From Plectosphaerella cucumerina (taxonomy: Eukaryota; Ascomycota; Sordariomycetes; Glomerellales; Plectosphaerellaceae): DNA of 64,000 nucleotides. The translations under genes were made by a program, and so were the position numbers. The notes under the pieces were generated by a model. It worked only from the letters and a program-made list of their open reading frames with translations. It had not been told where the DNA came from and searched no databases. Location: assembly GCA_020746995.1 (NCBI GenBank), contig JAGPXD010000001.1, positions 4,464,001-4,528,000 on the forward strand, in the 5' to 3' direction. Position 1 is the first letter of the stretch; each line of letters starts with the position of its first letter. Below, in pieces: positions 10,320 through 20,866 of the stretch.

Positions 10320-11864
10320 ATGTCGGGCATTAGCCCCCCGCCGCCACCGCGGCCGAAGCTTAAGCTGAGCGTCGGATCTCGTCAAGCATCGTTCAGCGAA
10401 CCCAACAACGCGCCCGGTTCTGCGGCGACGCCCATGTCAACCCCGAAGATTCGCATCAAGGCGTCGCAACCACCGACACCTGCGGTAGAGACACCCGCGC
10501 CGCCATCAGCGACGACAAAAGCCGGCCGACAGACGAAGCCCACGAGCAAACTGATCGAGTCGAAGAAGAGAGAAAAGTCCGACGACGAGGAAGAGGAGAG
10601 GCTCAACTCGAATCAACCCTCGAAACGCATCAAGTTACAAGTCAAGACACCAGGCGGTGCGCCGCTGCCCCCCCAGAGGAGTACCAGCAGCGGACTCATT
10701 CTCAAGTCGAGAGGCAAGCCGCCACCACGGCCTCACGGCGACGGATACGACTCGGAGGCCAGTGATCGTGAGATCGACCCGACCATCGAGGAGCAGTTCA
10801 TCCTGCGCATGCTTCCCGGAGAGCACTGTGACTATGTCAGGAAGTGCATGGAAGAGAACAAGATTGGTCTGAGCCGCTCCAATGGCGGCGCCGACCTGTC
10901 AATAAAGTGGCTGGACGAGGAGAGTCGTCGGGCAATACTGCAGGTCAAGGGCCAGATGTTCGTCGCCGTCATGGTGGAGCTGCCTACCATCACGGAAGGC
11001 ATGAAGACATGGGACAGGAAAGGCTTCATGAAGTCTGCTGATATCTGTCACATGCTGCTGGTCTTTGAAAGGGTGGCCTCCGAGGACGAGGCTCGCAAGG
11101 CGCCACTACCACCCATGGTCCAGCCGGGCTTCAAGTGGCCGCATGGACTGACGCCACCAATGCACGACGCCGAGAACCAGAGGTTCGCCAAGATCATTGA
11201 GCGGTCCGAGATCGACTTCAAGGAGTCCCAGGTTAAGAAACTACTCCAAGCCGATCAGGGCTCGATAGCATCACGATACGAGTTCGTGGATGACCGGAGG
11301 GCCCACTCGGACGGGGAGGACGGCGACGAGGAGCTGCGGTACTCGGACGAGGACGAGGATGCCGACGGCGACATAGACGAGAGCGGCTACTTCCCGGCAG
11401 ACGGCTACGCCAACGGCGAGATGATGGACGACGACAAGGATCTCGAGGCGGAGCTGGAGGCGGCGCTCTTCGAGGACTCGGAGATGAATGGGCACCTGGA
11501 CGCGGTCACGCCGGGCACCCAGCTCGAGGGAGTCACCCCGGGCACCATGCACTCAGGCACGCCGGCGGCCGCCGCCCAAGACAGCGTCAACGACGACGAA
11601 GAGTCCGTCATCAGCGAGGAAGATGACGACGACGACTCGGACGAGGATGACAATGAGGAGCACACGCGCATCAAGGGAGTCAAGGAGGATATCGCAAGAC
11701 TCAAGGACCAAATTGCGTCGGCAGAGGCCGAATCTGCCCAGCATGCTGGCAACAAGATTCTGCGCAACAGGGTGGAGCAGCGTATCAAGAATCTGCGGGC
11801 CGAGCTCAGGATCAAAATCCAGTCCCTGGGCGAGGAGGAGGAGGAAGAAGAGGAGGAAGAGTAG
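10320..11864 (+). CDS. TAF7: Transcription initiation factor TFIID subunit 7
   Basis: Single exon, 514 residues. The TAFII55 N-terminal domain spans about residues 150-262: it opens with PTIEEQFILRMLP, contains WLDEESRRAILQVKGQMF and the VELPTITEGMKTWD motif, and ends in SADICHMLLVFERV. Flanking regions are disordered: a Pro/Ser/Lys-rich N-terminus with basic clusters and a long acidic C-terminal tail that ends in a run of Glu after a coiled-coil segment. TAF7 is a TFIID subunit that binds TAF1 and helps RNA polymerase II initiation in the nucleus. The C-terminal poly-Glu is encoded by a GAGGAG repeat and may vary in length between strains. Confidence 0.93.
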   Translation: MSGISPPPPPRPKLKLSVGSRQASFSEPNNAPGSAATPMSTPKIRIKASQPPTPAVETPAPPSATTKAGRQTKPTSKLIESKKREKSDDEEEERLNSNQPSKRIKLQVKTPGGAPLPPQRSTSSGLILKSRGKPPPRPHGDGYDSEASDREIDPTIEEQFILRMLPGEHCDYVRKCMEENKIGLSRSNGGADLSIKWLDEESRRAILQVKGQMFVAVMVELPTITEGMKTWDRKGFMKSADICHMLLVFERVASEDEARKAPLPPMVQPGFKWPHGLTPPMHDAENQRFAKIIERSEIDFKESQVKKLLQADQGSIASRYEFVDDRRAHSDGEDGDEELRYSDEDEDADGDIDESGYFPADGYANGEMMDDDKDLEAELEAALFEDSEMNGHLDAVTPGTQLEGVTPGTMHSGTPAAAAQDSVNDDEESVISEEDDDDDSDEDDNEEHTRIKGVKEDIARLKDQIASAEAESAQHAGNKILRNRVEQRIKNLRAELRIKIQSLGEEEEEEEEEE

Positions 11865-12150
11865 TGTCGTCTTAGATCCAGGCATGTACCACTACAGCCC
11901 TGCGGCACGCCATCTCATCATCCTCACATCTTCTTCCAATCCATAATAGATTGCGTCACGGTGTAATCAGTAAGCGGATGACTGCCTCCTTCTAGTCGTG
12001 ATGTTGTACAAATCTTTATCAGTGCAGGGCCCTCTCTTCCACCGCCAGACCCAGATATCATACATCTCCTTCCCAGCTGTGTATATGTACAACCACTTGG
12101 GTTCCTTGCTCTCTCTCCCCTCCCTCCCCTCGAACCTATCGTACTCTGGT

Positions 12151-12872
12151 TTACATGGACTTGAGGTAGTTGGACTCCTTGATCTTGGCCTTGCGCTCCT
12201 GGCGCATCGCCTGCCGGAGCTCCTCGCGCTTCTGGGCGGCGTGGACGTTGTGGACGACGTCGCCGCCTTCGGATCCGGGCAGGTTGATCGACTGCTGCGG
12301 CAGGGGCACCTTGGGCGCGAGCGCGTCGGCGTCTCCCGAGGCGAGGAGGAGGGCCTCGGCGGCGAGCTTGCGCTTGGCGGCGAGCTTTCGCTGCTTCTTG
12401 GATTTCGCTGGGAAGAGGGTGTTAGCACGGAGTTGGCATCTCGGGCGCAGACGGGGATGGCGGGCGTACAGAACTCGTCGGCGGCGTTGGCGTCGCCGTC
12501 GTCGGTCTTGGCCTTGAAGGTGAGGCAGTCCCAGAGCCAGTCGGGGTACTCCTCGTCGGGGAGGGCGACGGGGTCCGTCTTGCCCTTGAAGTAGTTCAGG
12601 CCGTTGAGGACGGTGCCGGCGGGGCAGGAGGACGGGGGCCGGGTGGTGGTCGTCGTCGAGGTCTGCGCGGCGACGGTGCCTTCGACGATGGGGGTCGAGA
12701 GCTTCGGGGTCGTCAGGGGCTCGGCTGGGGATGCTGCAGCGGGAGCAGCAGCCTGTCTGGATGACGCCGAGATGGAGAGGGCTCTGAAGGCGGCGGGGAC
12801 CGCGGCGGGGCTGGAAGCCGCCTTGAGGCTGGTGAGGCCTGAGGCCCGTCGTAGGCAGGTCCTGCAGATCAT
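12151..12872 (-). CDS. MRPL37: Mitochondrial large ribosomal subunit protein mL54
   Basis: Two exons on the minus strand, 12872-12470 and 12407-12151, giving 219 residues. The N-terminus (MICRTCLRRASGLTSL, then Arg/Ala/Ser-rich) is a mitochondrial targeting sequence. The conserved core is NYFKGKTDPVALPDEEYPDW followed by LWDCL, the signature of yeast Mrpl37/mL54. Exon 2 supplies the basic KSKKQRKLAAKRKLAAEA helix and the conserved end RKAKIKESNYLKSM. Without the intron the frame runs into unrelated sequence, so splicing is required. It acts in mitochondrial translation. Confidence 0.92.
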
Positions 12873-13445
12873 GGCGGGCTAATCGACAGCTTGGTGTGGA
12901 AGCTTGTCGGTGGTTGTTCTTTGGTGGTGTGGCCGTGGCCTGGTGTTGCGACGCGGATTCAGTCTGGTCCTTGGGGTCAAAATTTCTGGGGCTCCGTCAG
13001 GGAGCGATGCACAGATGGTGGTGCCGTCCGGTGACGGCTGGTGCGGCTCGGCCGCCAGGACCCGAAGACGGCGCGTTCGTCTTGGAAATATCAAGCTGGC
13101 CATTGGGCCGCGGTGTTGATGAATCAAATGCGAATGAACGACTTCACAGCACATTACTACTCTGCACCAAGCCATGCAGTGCCCCTCGTTAGGTTCGTAT
13201 GAAGTATCAATGGTTCAATTTGCAAAGTTGTCCGGCTTTCAATTGTGGATATATGTGTACACCTCGAGAACAACCGTCTCGAGAGCAGGTGACGATGCAA
13301 TGCCGGGCGTTCATAGCCTCGGCAGGCCCCCGGCTACACACGGAAAGGTCCCGTTGCCTGGTCGTGTCGCCGGGGAGGTGCCCTCGCTCCATCAATTCGC
13401 TCAATGCGCCCCCAGATGTTTCCCGTCGCTCCCATGCGCCACCTT
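12873..13445. other. Spacer between two minus-strand mitochondrial genes
   Basis: About 570 bases; carries the mL54 promoter and the 3' UTR of the complex I gene. No further gene seen. Confidence 0.45.
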
Positions 13446-13839
13446 TCATGCGTTCTTGCCTGTGCTTGTGTAGTTGGTCTGCTGGAAGATCGTGCCCGTC
13501 ACCTTGTTCTCCCTCAGGAGCGTCAGGTACTTCTCTGTGCAGAGCATCAGTATCTTGTTGCCTTATCGTGCGGCTTTCACGCCCGTTGCCGGCGCGATGG
13601 GAGCTCTTCTTACCTCGCAGGTGGCCGCAGTTCTCCAGGTGGTTGACGCCCTCGCGCAGGTAGCACTTGCCCAGCTCCTCTCCGACAAGGCGCACCATCA
13701 TGGCGCCGACCCATTGTTCCCTGATGATGGAGTCCTGGGCGGCCTTGAAGGCCTTGTGGTCGTCGTAGTCCACGCCGTCGAAGGTGGGGGGCACCTTAGG
13801 CTTCTGCGCCTTGAACATCTCGGATTCGGGGGTCGGCAT
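13446..13839 (-). CDS. Small NADH:ubiquinone oxidoreductase (complex I) subunit, NDUFB10/PDSW-like
   Basis: Two exons on the minus strand, 13839-13614 and 13534-13446, giving 104 residues. The protein starts MPTPESEMFKAQKPKVPPTF and contains DYDDHKAFKAAQDSIIREQW and GKCYLREGVNHLENCGHLRE, with paired Cys residues typical of the PDSW-type accessory subunits that face the intermembrane space. After splicing it continues KYLTLLRENKVTGTIFQQ. The length agrees with the Neurospora 12-kDa-class subunit. The ATG at 13839 is chosen because the family starts with MPTP, although the frame is open further upstream. It lies next to another mitochondrial gene on the same strand, which is probably coincidence. 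Confidence 0.85.
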
Positions 13840-14312
13840 CGTGGCGAAGTCTTCTTCGGGTCTCTGATAACGTAAGAGAGTGTGTCTCCGGGCGGATTGG
13901 GTGCGATTGGCGGGTCGGCGATGCTCTGGCTTCAAGGTCGTGATGGTCGTGCACGTTGATGAACCAGCACCGGAGCAGCTCTTTCGACTCGCTTAGTCAT
14001 TTCGTGTCACGTGGAGAAGCACCATCAAGGCGGTCACCGATCCCATCAGGCTGCCTCCACAATTCAGGCGGCAGAAACGCAACATCGAAATTTTCTTATC
14101 GACCAGGAACTTTTTTTCCTTATCGGCGCCCCAGGACCCTTGAACGCCCCCCAGCCCCTCGAGCGCATTTGCCTTTAAATTTCTTCGCCCCCCATCCTCT
14201 TCTGCGTTCCCGGGCTTCTTCATACACAGCCGCAAAGCTTGACCGGACATTTCCCTCAAGCCTCTTCACATTTTTCACCTGTTGTATCCATCCATCCCCA
14301 TCAACCATCACA
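13840..14312. promoter_or_regulatory. Divergent promoter region
   Basis: About 470 bases shared by the complex I subunit gene (minus) and the nucleolin-like gene (plus). The part next to the plus-strand gene is strongly CT-rich, usual for highly expressed fungal genes. No specific binding site is claimed. Confidence 0.5.
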
Positions 14313-15842
14313 ATGGGCAAGTCTACCACCATCAAGAAGGGCAAGTCGTCCGACCCCCTCTCCAAGGTCAAGAACGCCGGCGTCACCAAGGCCGCTGAGA
14401 GCCCCAAGGCCAAGTCCAAGGCTCTGGCCAAGGAGGTCGCCTCCAAGAGCGGCAAGAAGGAGAAGAAGTCCAAGAAGGTCGAGTCTTCCTCCGAGTCTTC
14501 CGAGTCCGAGGAGGAGTCCGAGGCCGAGTCCTCTGACGACTCCGACTCTTCCTCTGAGGAGGAGGAGAAGCCTAAGAAGAAGGTCTCCGCCAAGAAGGAG
14601 GTTGCCAAGAAGGCTGCCGCTTCCGACTCTGAGTCCTCTGACGACTCCGACTCCGACTCTTCTTCCGAGGAGGAGGAGAAGCCCAAGGCCAACGGTGCCA
14701 AGAAGGCCGCCGCCAAGAAGGAGGAGTCCGACTCTGACTCCGACTCTTCTGAGGACGAGGAGGAGGAGAAGAAGGAGGAGGCTAAGACCACCTCTGTAAG
14801 TCACAGCCTTGCCGTCTCCACTTCACTGGCGCCTGCTAATCCTCACCCACAGGACTCCGACTCTGATTCCGACTCCGATTCTGACTCTGACTCCTCCGAC
14901 TCTGACGAGGAGGAGAAGCCCGCCGAGAAGGCCGAGGAGGCCCCCAAGAAGCGCAAGGCCCTCGACGACCCCGTCATCCCCGCCAAGAAGGCCAAGACCG
15001 AGGAGTCTGCCGCCAGCGCCACTCTCTTCGTTGGCAGCCTCGCGTGGGCCGTCAACGACGACATCCTCTACCAGGCCTTCTCCGAGTTCCCCGATCTCGT
15101 CTCCGCCCGTGTCATCACCGACCGTGAGGGTGGCCGCAGCCGTGGCTTCGGTTACGTCGACTTCTCCAGCGAGGAGGCTGCCAAGACCGCCCTCGAGGCC
15201 AAGAACGGCAGCGAGCTTGAGGGCCGCGCCATGAACATCGACTTCTCCGGTGCCAAGCCCACCTCGGACAACCCCCGCGACCGCGCCAGCAACCGCGCCG
15301 ACCGTCACGGCGACTCTGTCAGCCCCGAGAGCGACACCCTGTTCGTCGGCAACCTGTCCTTCGACATTGACCAGGACTCCGTCCGCGACTTCTTCGCCGG
15401 CGCTGGTGAGGTCACTGGCGTCCGCCTGCCCACCGACCCGTAAGTCTGCCTGACACGTTTACACTTCTTCATCATCACTGACACCCTATCCAGTGAGAGC
15501 GGCAGCCTCAAGGGCTTCGGCTACGTCACCTTCTCCTCCATCGAGGAGGCCAAGACCGCCTTTGGCCAGCTCAACGGCCAGTACCTCGGCGAGGGCCGCT
15601 CCGCCCGTGCCGTCCGTCTCGACTTCGCTGGCCAGCGTCCTCCCCGTGAGGGTGGCGGCGGTGGCTTCGGCGGCCGTGGTGGTGGCCGTGGAGGCTTCGG
15701 CGGTGGCCGCGGTGGTGGTCGTGGCGGCGGCCGTGGTGGCTTCGGCGGCCGCGGTGGTGGTCGTGGCGGTGGCCGTGGTGGCTTCAGCTCTACCAACCGT
15801 GGTGGCCTCGGCGACTTCAAGGGCTCCAAGGTTACCTTCTAG
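14313..15842 (+). CDS. NSR1: Nucleolin-like RNA-binding protein (Nsr1/gar2 type)
   Basis: Three exons: 14313-14795, 14853-15439, 15494-15842, giving 472 residues. Architecture in order: Lys-rich N-terminus; alternating acidic Ser/Asp/Glu tracts and Lys-rich blocks up to about residue 235; RRM1 (ATLFVGSLAWAVNDD, RSRGFGYVDF); RRM2 (DTLFVGNLSFDIDQD, LKGFGYVTF); and a C-terminal RGG/GGF-rich tail. This is the layout of yeast Nsr1 and fission yeast gar2, nucleolar proteins needed for pre-rRNA processing and small-subunit assembly. The first intron (57 bases) is a multiple of three with no stop, so retention would add 19 residues between acidic tracts. The Ser-Asp/Ser-Glu tracts are likely casein kinase 2 targets. 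Confidence 0.93.
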
Positions 15843-17535
15843 ACGACGACATGATACCCCAGCCGCACTGCTTGGAGAGAGAGAGCAGCAAAAGGCTGTA
15901 CGAGAGGATGTTTGTTCCGTGGGACTGGTTGTTTTTTCGGGTTCGGTTCGTCGATGTGTTCCCCTCGAGGGGAACCGTGGGCTTTGTGTGAAGGTTTCAT
16001 CTCACACTCATTGTGGGCGCGCGCCGCCGCGCGTTTCGAGGGCTCTTTCGTTGTTCGATTGTGGGCTTTGAGGGAACCGTGGGCTTGTGGCTCTTGGGGG
16101 CTCGTGGCACACTTGCAACGCGGCGCTGCGTTGTCGAGTTCAGAAAGTACAGCTTTTGTTCAGAGGGCTCTGATACACACGAGGCATTTCACAGTGGGCA
16201 GACGGACGGCTTGGGCCGAAGACTCCGGTACGATGTTTCCTGCCTCGGGTAGGAAGCGGACTGGGCTTCGCCATCACTTCATCTGTGGGCTTGTGGGCAT
16301 CTGTGGGCTCGAGGGATATGCGACAATGACAGCCTCGTCTGTCTTGTCCATAGCCAGCTCTTCGGAGCTGTCGTTGACACCTGGCAATCCTGCCGCGCGA
16401 GACCTCTTCAGCAATACCTTGGACGAGTACCGATACGACGATGATCAGACAGTCGTGTAAGTATGCCACCCAAACCCCCCCAACCCCTACGCATCCTCTC
16501 TCAAGTTTCCTTCGCCCTGCGTGTAAGAGAAGGCTGTTCGACCTGGATCTGGAGTTGCGGCGTAATTCCTAATATAAAAGTTCGTCCCTTTTCTTATCAT
16601 GACTGTTGTTCCCTTTGCCTTCTTCTGTGATGTGGTTCGCTCCGGAAATTGTGTACACACCGTCTCAGCCAGAGCGTCACGCTCACTCAGGCATGCGACT
16701 CAGCCCCCGTGATTCGTGATTCGCCGCGACGAGGTTGGGCTGGGCTGAGGCGAACCTCCGACTCCCGCGCTGACAGCTCGCCCGGTGTCGGGAGGGAGGG
16801 CGGTGAGAGCGCTAATTGTGGCACGCGCGAGCGGTGTGCGCTGGTTGGGCCGGAACGTGCGCTATGCACGCGTCCCTCTACGGGTCGTGCCCGTTGTGTG
16901 GGGTACGAGGCAGCTGGGGTGCCCACCTGACGATGCGCGGGAAGGCCTGCCTCCAGGGCGGACGCGGACGGTGGGCACGAGTTGCGTGGCAGGAACGGCG
17001 CTCGCGGGTGGAACAGCGACTAGACGGGCGTGATAGCGTCATCGGTGATCTCCCCGCACTGTGTGGACATGATCTTATCGCTCCAGCCGCTCACCACTGC
17101 TGCTGAAACCCCGCATGCCTGCACTGTACGACCGTCCCCGGAGCCTACCAATCCGCCCACCATGGCATGGCGGCCGGTCCCTGCCTTCCACTTTCGACCT
17201 TGGACGCAGTCGAAGGAGGGGGGGGACAAAGGTCACTCTCCCAACATTCTCACCAGTACGACTCTGGTCGTTCTTTATTCAACCCCAGTTTCGCGTCTGC
17301 ATCTTTGACGACTCGACCGAAACAGATGCTCTTCTTCCGCTCGACATCTCCTCCTTCATCCTCTCCATCCTATCGCCCTCGGCAGAATCCCCTCCATCAC
17401 GCCTTATCTACACAGTGGGAGTTGTAAGCACGGGGTTCCTGGACTGTCACCGCTGTACCCGACGACTCCAACAGCACCACTCGAAACTTGAGATCTCCAG
17501 CCTCGCCCTGAAGCAAATAATCCAGGCTCGAAACC
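15843..17535. other. Long intergenic region with repeated short motif
   Basis: About 1.7 kb without a supported gene. Between about 15970 and 16320 a TGTGGGCTY-like motif recurs at least five times, and GGGAACCGTGGGCTT occurs twice about 100 bases apart. The rest holds overlapping short open frames only, and the final 200 bases are a CT-rich 5' UTR. Confidence 0.5.
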
Positions 17536-18843
17536 ATGGAGAGGCAGCAGCGCGACCATGGCGCCAGCCAGAACTGGCCGAGCAGCCCGCACCTGGCCGC
17601 ATCATCTCTTGGGCCGCAGCGGCGTAATGACGGTAAGCCTATACCACTAACCCAAGGCGATGGAGAACATCAACTAACAACATCAGACTCCTGGGTCGAA
17701 ATTTCATCGCAGCCCTCCTCTTCATCCCTGTCTTCCATCGGCGACGAAATCGTCACGACAGGCCTACGCGTCGGCGGTTCCGTGGCAGCCCGAAGGCGCC
17801 GTCTAAACCCAACCCCCATTCCGCGGGCCTACCACGTCGACCAGGCCGCCATCCAGGGAAACACCAGCAGCCAGGAGGAATACGACGAGACCGAGAGTGA
17901 AGAAGACAGGATGCTGGCGAGTTCTACGGAAAATGTGCAGCGGCCTGCCTACCAGCCTTTCCAAGCCACAGCCCAGGTCGAGTCCGAGGACTCGGACGAC
18001 GACGACGAGAACGCCACGGCGCTGGGCCGACGGACCAACGACCCCGTTTTCAGGCCTCACCCCAACGCCTTTTCGCACCCGCACGGTCTGGCCCAACGCA
18101 GCTACTCGACCTCGTCTGCCACTCCTTCCCACCCTCACAGCCGCGTGCGGCCGTCCCTTTCACAGCGAGCCCAGACCCGGGTGTCCCGCGGGCCGCCCAA
18201 CTTCATGTCGCCGGCTTACCGGGCTGACAACGAAGAGGCACTCCGGTCGTCCCTTACCACGCTGCTCTCGTGTGCCGCCGCCGCCCGCGGCCTGCCCAAG
18301 TACAAGGACGCGGAGCAGCAGGGGGCTCCTCCGGGACCCGCCGGCGTAGGCCCGAGCACGCAGCCCGTTGAGCTCCGTCTCATGCCCGAAGATCAACTTA
18401 TGACCACATCTCCGCCCCCTCCCCCGGCTGCCTCGAGACCAAAGTCGCCGACAAGAGCGAGGGCGGTCGGTACCGCTACTCCTGAGGCTACCACAGAGAG
18501 CGACAAGAACAAGCGTCCCGCGGCGGCGCAGTCTCGTCCTTCGCGTGCTGCCAAGAAGAAGAAGGTCATGCTGGATGAATCTACCACTTTCATCAGCCCG
18601 ACTCTTCTTTCTTGGGTTATGGGCGCCGGTGTCGTTGTCTTGGTGTCGGTCGTTGGCTTCGGCGCCGGCTATGTCATCGGCAGGGAGGTCGGACGTCAGG
18701 AGGCCTTTGCGGCGGCTGGTAGCAGTGCGGGCGTCAACGCCTCGTCTTTGGCCACCGACTCCTCCTGCGGAAGGGAGGTGATGCGCACCTCTGGCGGGCT
18801 GAGGCGGCTCCGATGGGGAGCAAGCGTTGTCGCTTCCGCCTGA
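17536..18843 (+). CDS. Single-pass membrane protein with possible Atg8-interacting motif
   Basis: Two exons, 17536-17632 and 17687-18843, giving 417 residues. I do not recognise a named family. The N-terminus has an aromatic-acidic motif DSWVEISS with W35-V36-E37-I38, matching the W-x-x-I/L form of Atg8-interacting motifs. After about 300 disordered, Ser/Pro/Arg-rich residues comes one hydrophobic glycine-rich segment at about 342-365 (WVMGAGVVVLVSVVGFGAGY) preceded by a Lys/Arg cluster, then about 50 residues. The layout (cytosolic disordered arm, short linear motif, C-terminal membrane segment) resembles selective-autophagy receptors of organelles, but that role is inference. The intron is 54 bases, in frame and stop-free, ending just before the motif. 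Confidence 0.7.
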   Translation: MERQQRDHGASQNWPSSPHLAASSLGPQRRNDGKPIPLTQGDGEHQLTTSDSWVEISSQPSSSSLSSIGDEIVTTGLRVGGSVAARRRRLNPTPIPRAYHVDQAAIQGNTSSQEEYDETESEEDRMLASSTENVQRPAYQPFQATAQVESEDSDDDDENATALGRRTNDPVFRPHPNAFSHPHGLAQRSYSTSSATPSHPHSRVRPSLSQRAQTRVSRGPPNFMSPAYRADNEEALRSSLTTLLSCAAAARGLPKYKDAEQQGAPPGPAGVGPSTQPVELRLMPEDQLMTTSPPPPPAASRPKSPTRARAVGTATPEATTESDKNKRPAAAQSRPSRAAKKKKVMLDESTTFISPTLLSWVMGAGVVVLVSVVGFGAGYVIGREVGRQEAFAAAGSSAGVNASSLATDSSCGREVMRTSGGLRRLRWGASVVASA

Positions 18844-19446
18844 AGCACGGCATCTACACCACACCATACACCTGTGGACCTCACGCCAGCACACGAAACG
18901 ACGCCACGATGGATGATGGGAGGATTTTTTGACTTATGATTTGACAGCAGATGATCTCACGGCAGACCACGACATCGATATAGACGATGATACCTTGGCG
19001 TTTTACCTCAATTTGCGGCGGATAGGGAGATGGAGCCAGGTGCTGGGCCGTACACTGCCGCTTTCGGCCTGCGGATGCCCGTTTTGAATTCTCTTTCGTG
19101 GATCTGGAGTTTTGGGATTTTGAAGTTGGTGGTGGACGTGGACGGCCACTGGGTGGCGCGAGCACGTTCCTTTCTCACTCTTAGGAGTAGCCGGCCGGCC
19201 AGTCCGCGAGCAGGCGATGCTGCCAGGGCGAACTTCCTTAATATTTAGGTTCAGAGGCATGTCCTCACGGGGGCAAAATAAAATACCGCTTTACATCACT
19301 GTCGAGGGAGCAAGTGGGAAATGTGTTTTGTGGATCTTGACTTGTGTCAGGCCAAGTCCGTAGTATATTGGTCTCTATCGAGAGTAGCATGGGCTAGTTG
19401 GCTTCCCCCTGGTATGCCGAGCCCTAGACTTTACGTCCTTCCCCGC
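18844..19446. other. Convergent 3' flanks
   Basis: About 600 bases between the ends of two convergent genes; 3' UTRs presumed, nothing else seen. Confidence 0.45.
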
Positions 19447-20866
19447 CTAGAGGGCACTCAAGTCCAGGGGCACGCTGCTGCCCCTGCCGGCCCTGTAGCG
19501 CCGTGGCCCTCCGATGAACTCACGTGGCTTGGGCAGCATGTTCTCATCCTGGAAGCGCCACCTGGTGTCCTGAACGACGTAACGGGGACCACCGCCTCCT
19601 GTGGGAGGTGGGGAGGTGATGGAGCCAGCGCGGCTGCCCCGTGTGGGGCTCGGGCTCATGGCACCGTTGGGAGAGCTGAGAGACCATGCGCTCGGGTCGA
19701 GCATGGAAGCGCGAAGGGAGGAGCCGGCACGGCTGCGTGTGATGGAAGCTGCTGGGGGCGGTGGCGGCGCAGATGATGTTGGAGGAGGCGAGGGTGCCGA
19801 GGCTGGCGGAGGAGGAGGGGGAGGAGGGGCGCCACTCGGGGAGGCGGCTTGTGTTGCGCGGATGGCTGCTTGTGCGGCGAAGTTGGGAGCGGCTGCCGGG
19901 GGAGGAGGAGGAGGTAGCGGCGAGCGAGAGGGAGGGAGAGGTGAGGGCCCTGGAGGCGGCAGGGGTCGGGGAGCTGATGATGCCGGCGGCGGAGGGGGTG
20001 CTGAAGGGGGAGCCGGTGCTGATGAGGGCGGAGGAGGTGGTGGTGCGGGAGGTGCTGGCGCAGACGTCGGAGGGGGCGGCGGCGCGGGAGCACCGGGTAG
20101 AGGAGGAGGGCCGCCGGGAGGAGCTGAAGGCTTGCGGGACATGGGCAGAGGAGGAGGCTTCTTGCCGATGGGCGGCGGCGGCTTCTTCCCTGCCGGCGTG
20201 GGAGGAAGACCCGGCCGGCCGGGGATGGCCGGGGCGGCACCGCCGGGGACCTTGGGAGCAAATCCCGTCGGAGGCCTAGGCGCAGAGAAGGACCTGCCTC
20301 CAGACTCAGGCTCAGAGAGGTACGAAGCGCCAGACTCGGCACCCGTGTCTACACCGCCACCCCTCTTCTTCAGCTTGGGCATGCCGCCGGCGAAGAGGCC
20401 GCCGAGCTGGGGGGCGCCCGTGTCCATGCCTCCGCCCGGTGCGGCCGACTCCCTGCCGCTCTGGTCGCTGTTGCTCCTAGCCCTGTTTCCTGGGACGGGG
20501 GGCGCGAGGCCGCCGGGGGGTTTCGGCATGCCGCCCATGCCTGGGACTGGAGGAGCGCCGCCGAGGGGAGGGCCGCCGCCGCCGCTGGATCCGCCTGCCG
20601 AGCCGACTATCGGGGCGGAACGGTCGTTTGTGACGGCCTTCTTAAGGGCCTTGCCTTTGGTGATATCAGAGAGCAGAGCGCCCTGGGAGGATGTTAGCAG
20701 GGAAGGTCGGAGGGGAGGTATGGTGAGGGGAGTGTACCCTTCCAGGAGGTGGTCGAGGGAGTCCTCCTGGCGCACCTCCCGGCGCACCTCCCGGAGGCGG
20801 CGGAGGGGGAGGAGGAGGGCCTCCTCCCGGCGGCATGGGAGGAGGGGGCGGTGGAGGAGGAGGCAT
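19447..20866 (-). CDS. VRP1: Verprolin (WIP homologue), actin regulator
   Basis: Two exons on the minus strand, 20866-20738 and 20682-19447, giving 454 residues. It begins with poly-Pro/Gly (MPPPPPPPPPMPPGGG), then a WH2 actin-binding motif (GALLSDITKGKALKK with TNDRSAP after it) formed exactly across the splice junction. A very long Pro/Gly/Ala/Ser-rich middle follows. The C-terminus has the WASP-binding segment: WRFQDENMLPKPREF, an RRYRAGRGSSVP stretch and the end LDLSAL. Verprolin links WASP and Arp2/3 to cortical actin and endocytosis. The intron was chosen because it restores the R-GALL WH2 motif in phase 0. The opposite strand is open for 429 codons, a by-product of the GC-rich composition. 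Confidence 0.93.
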
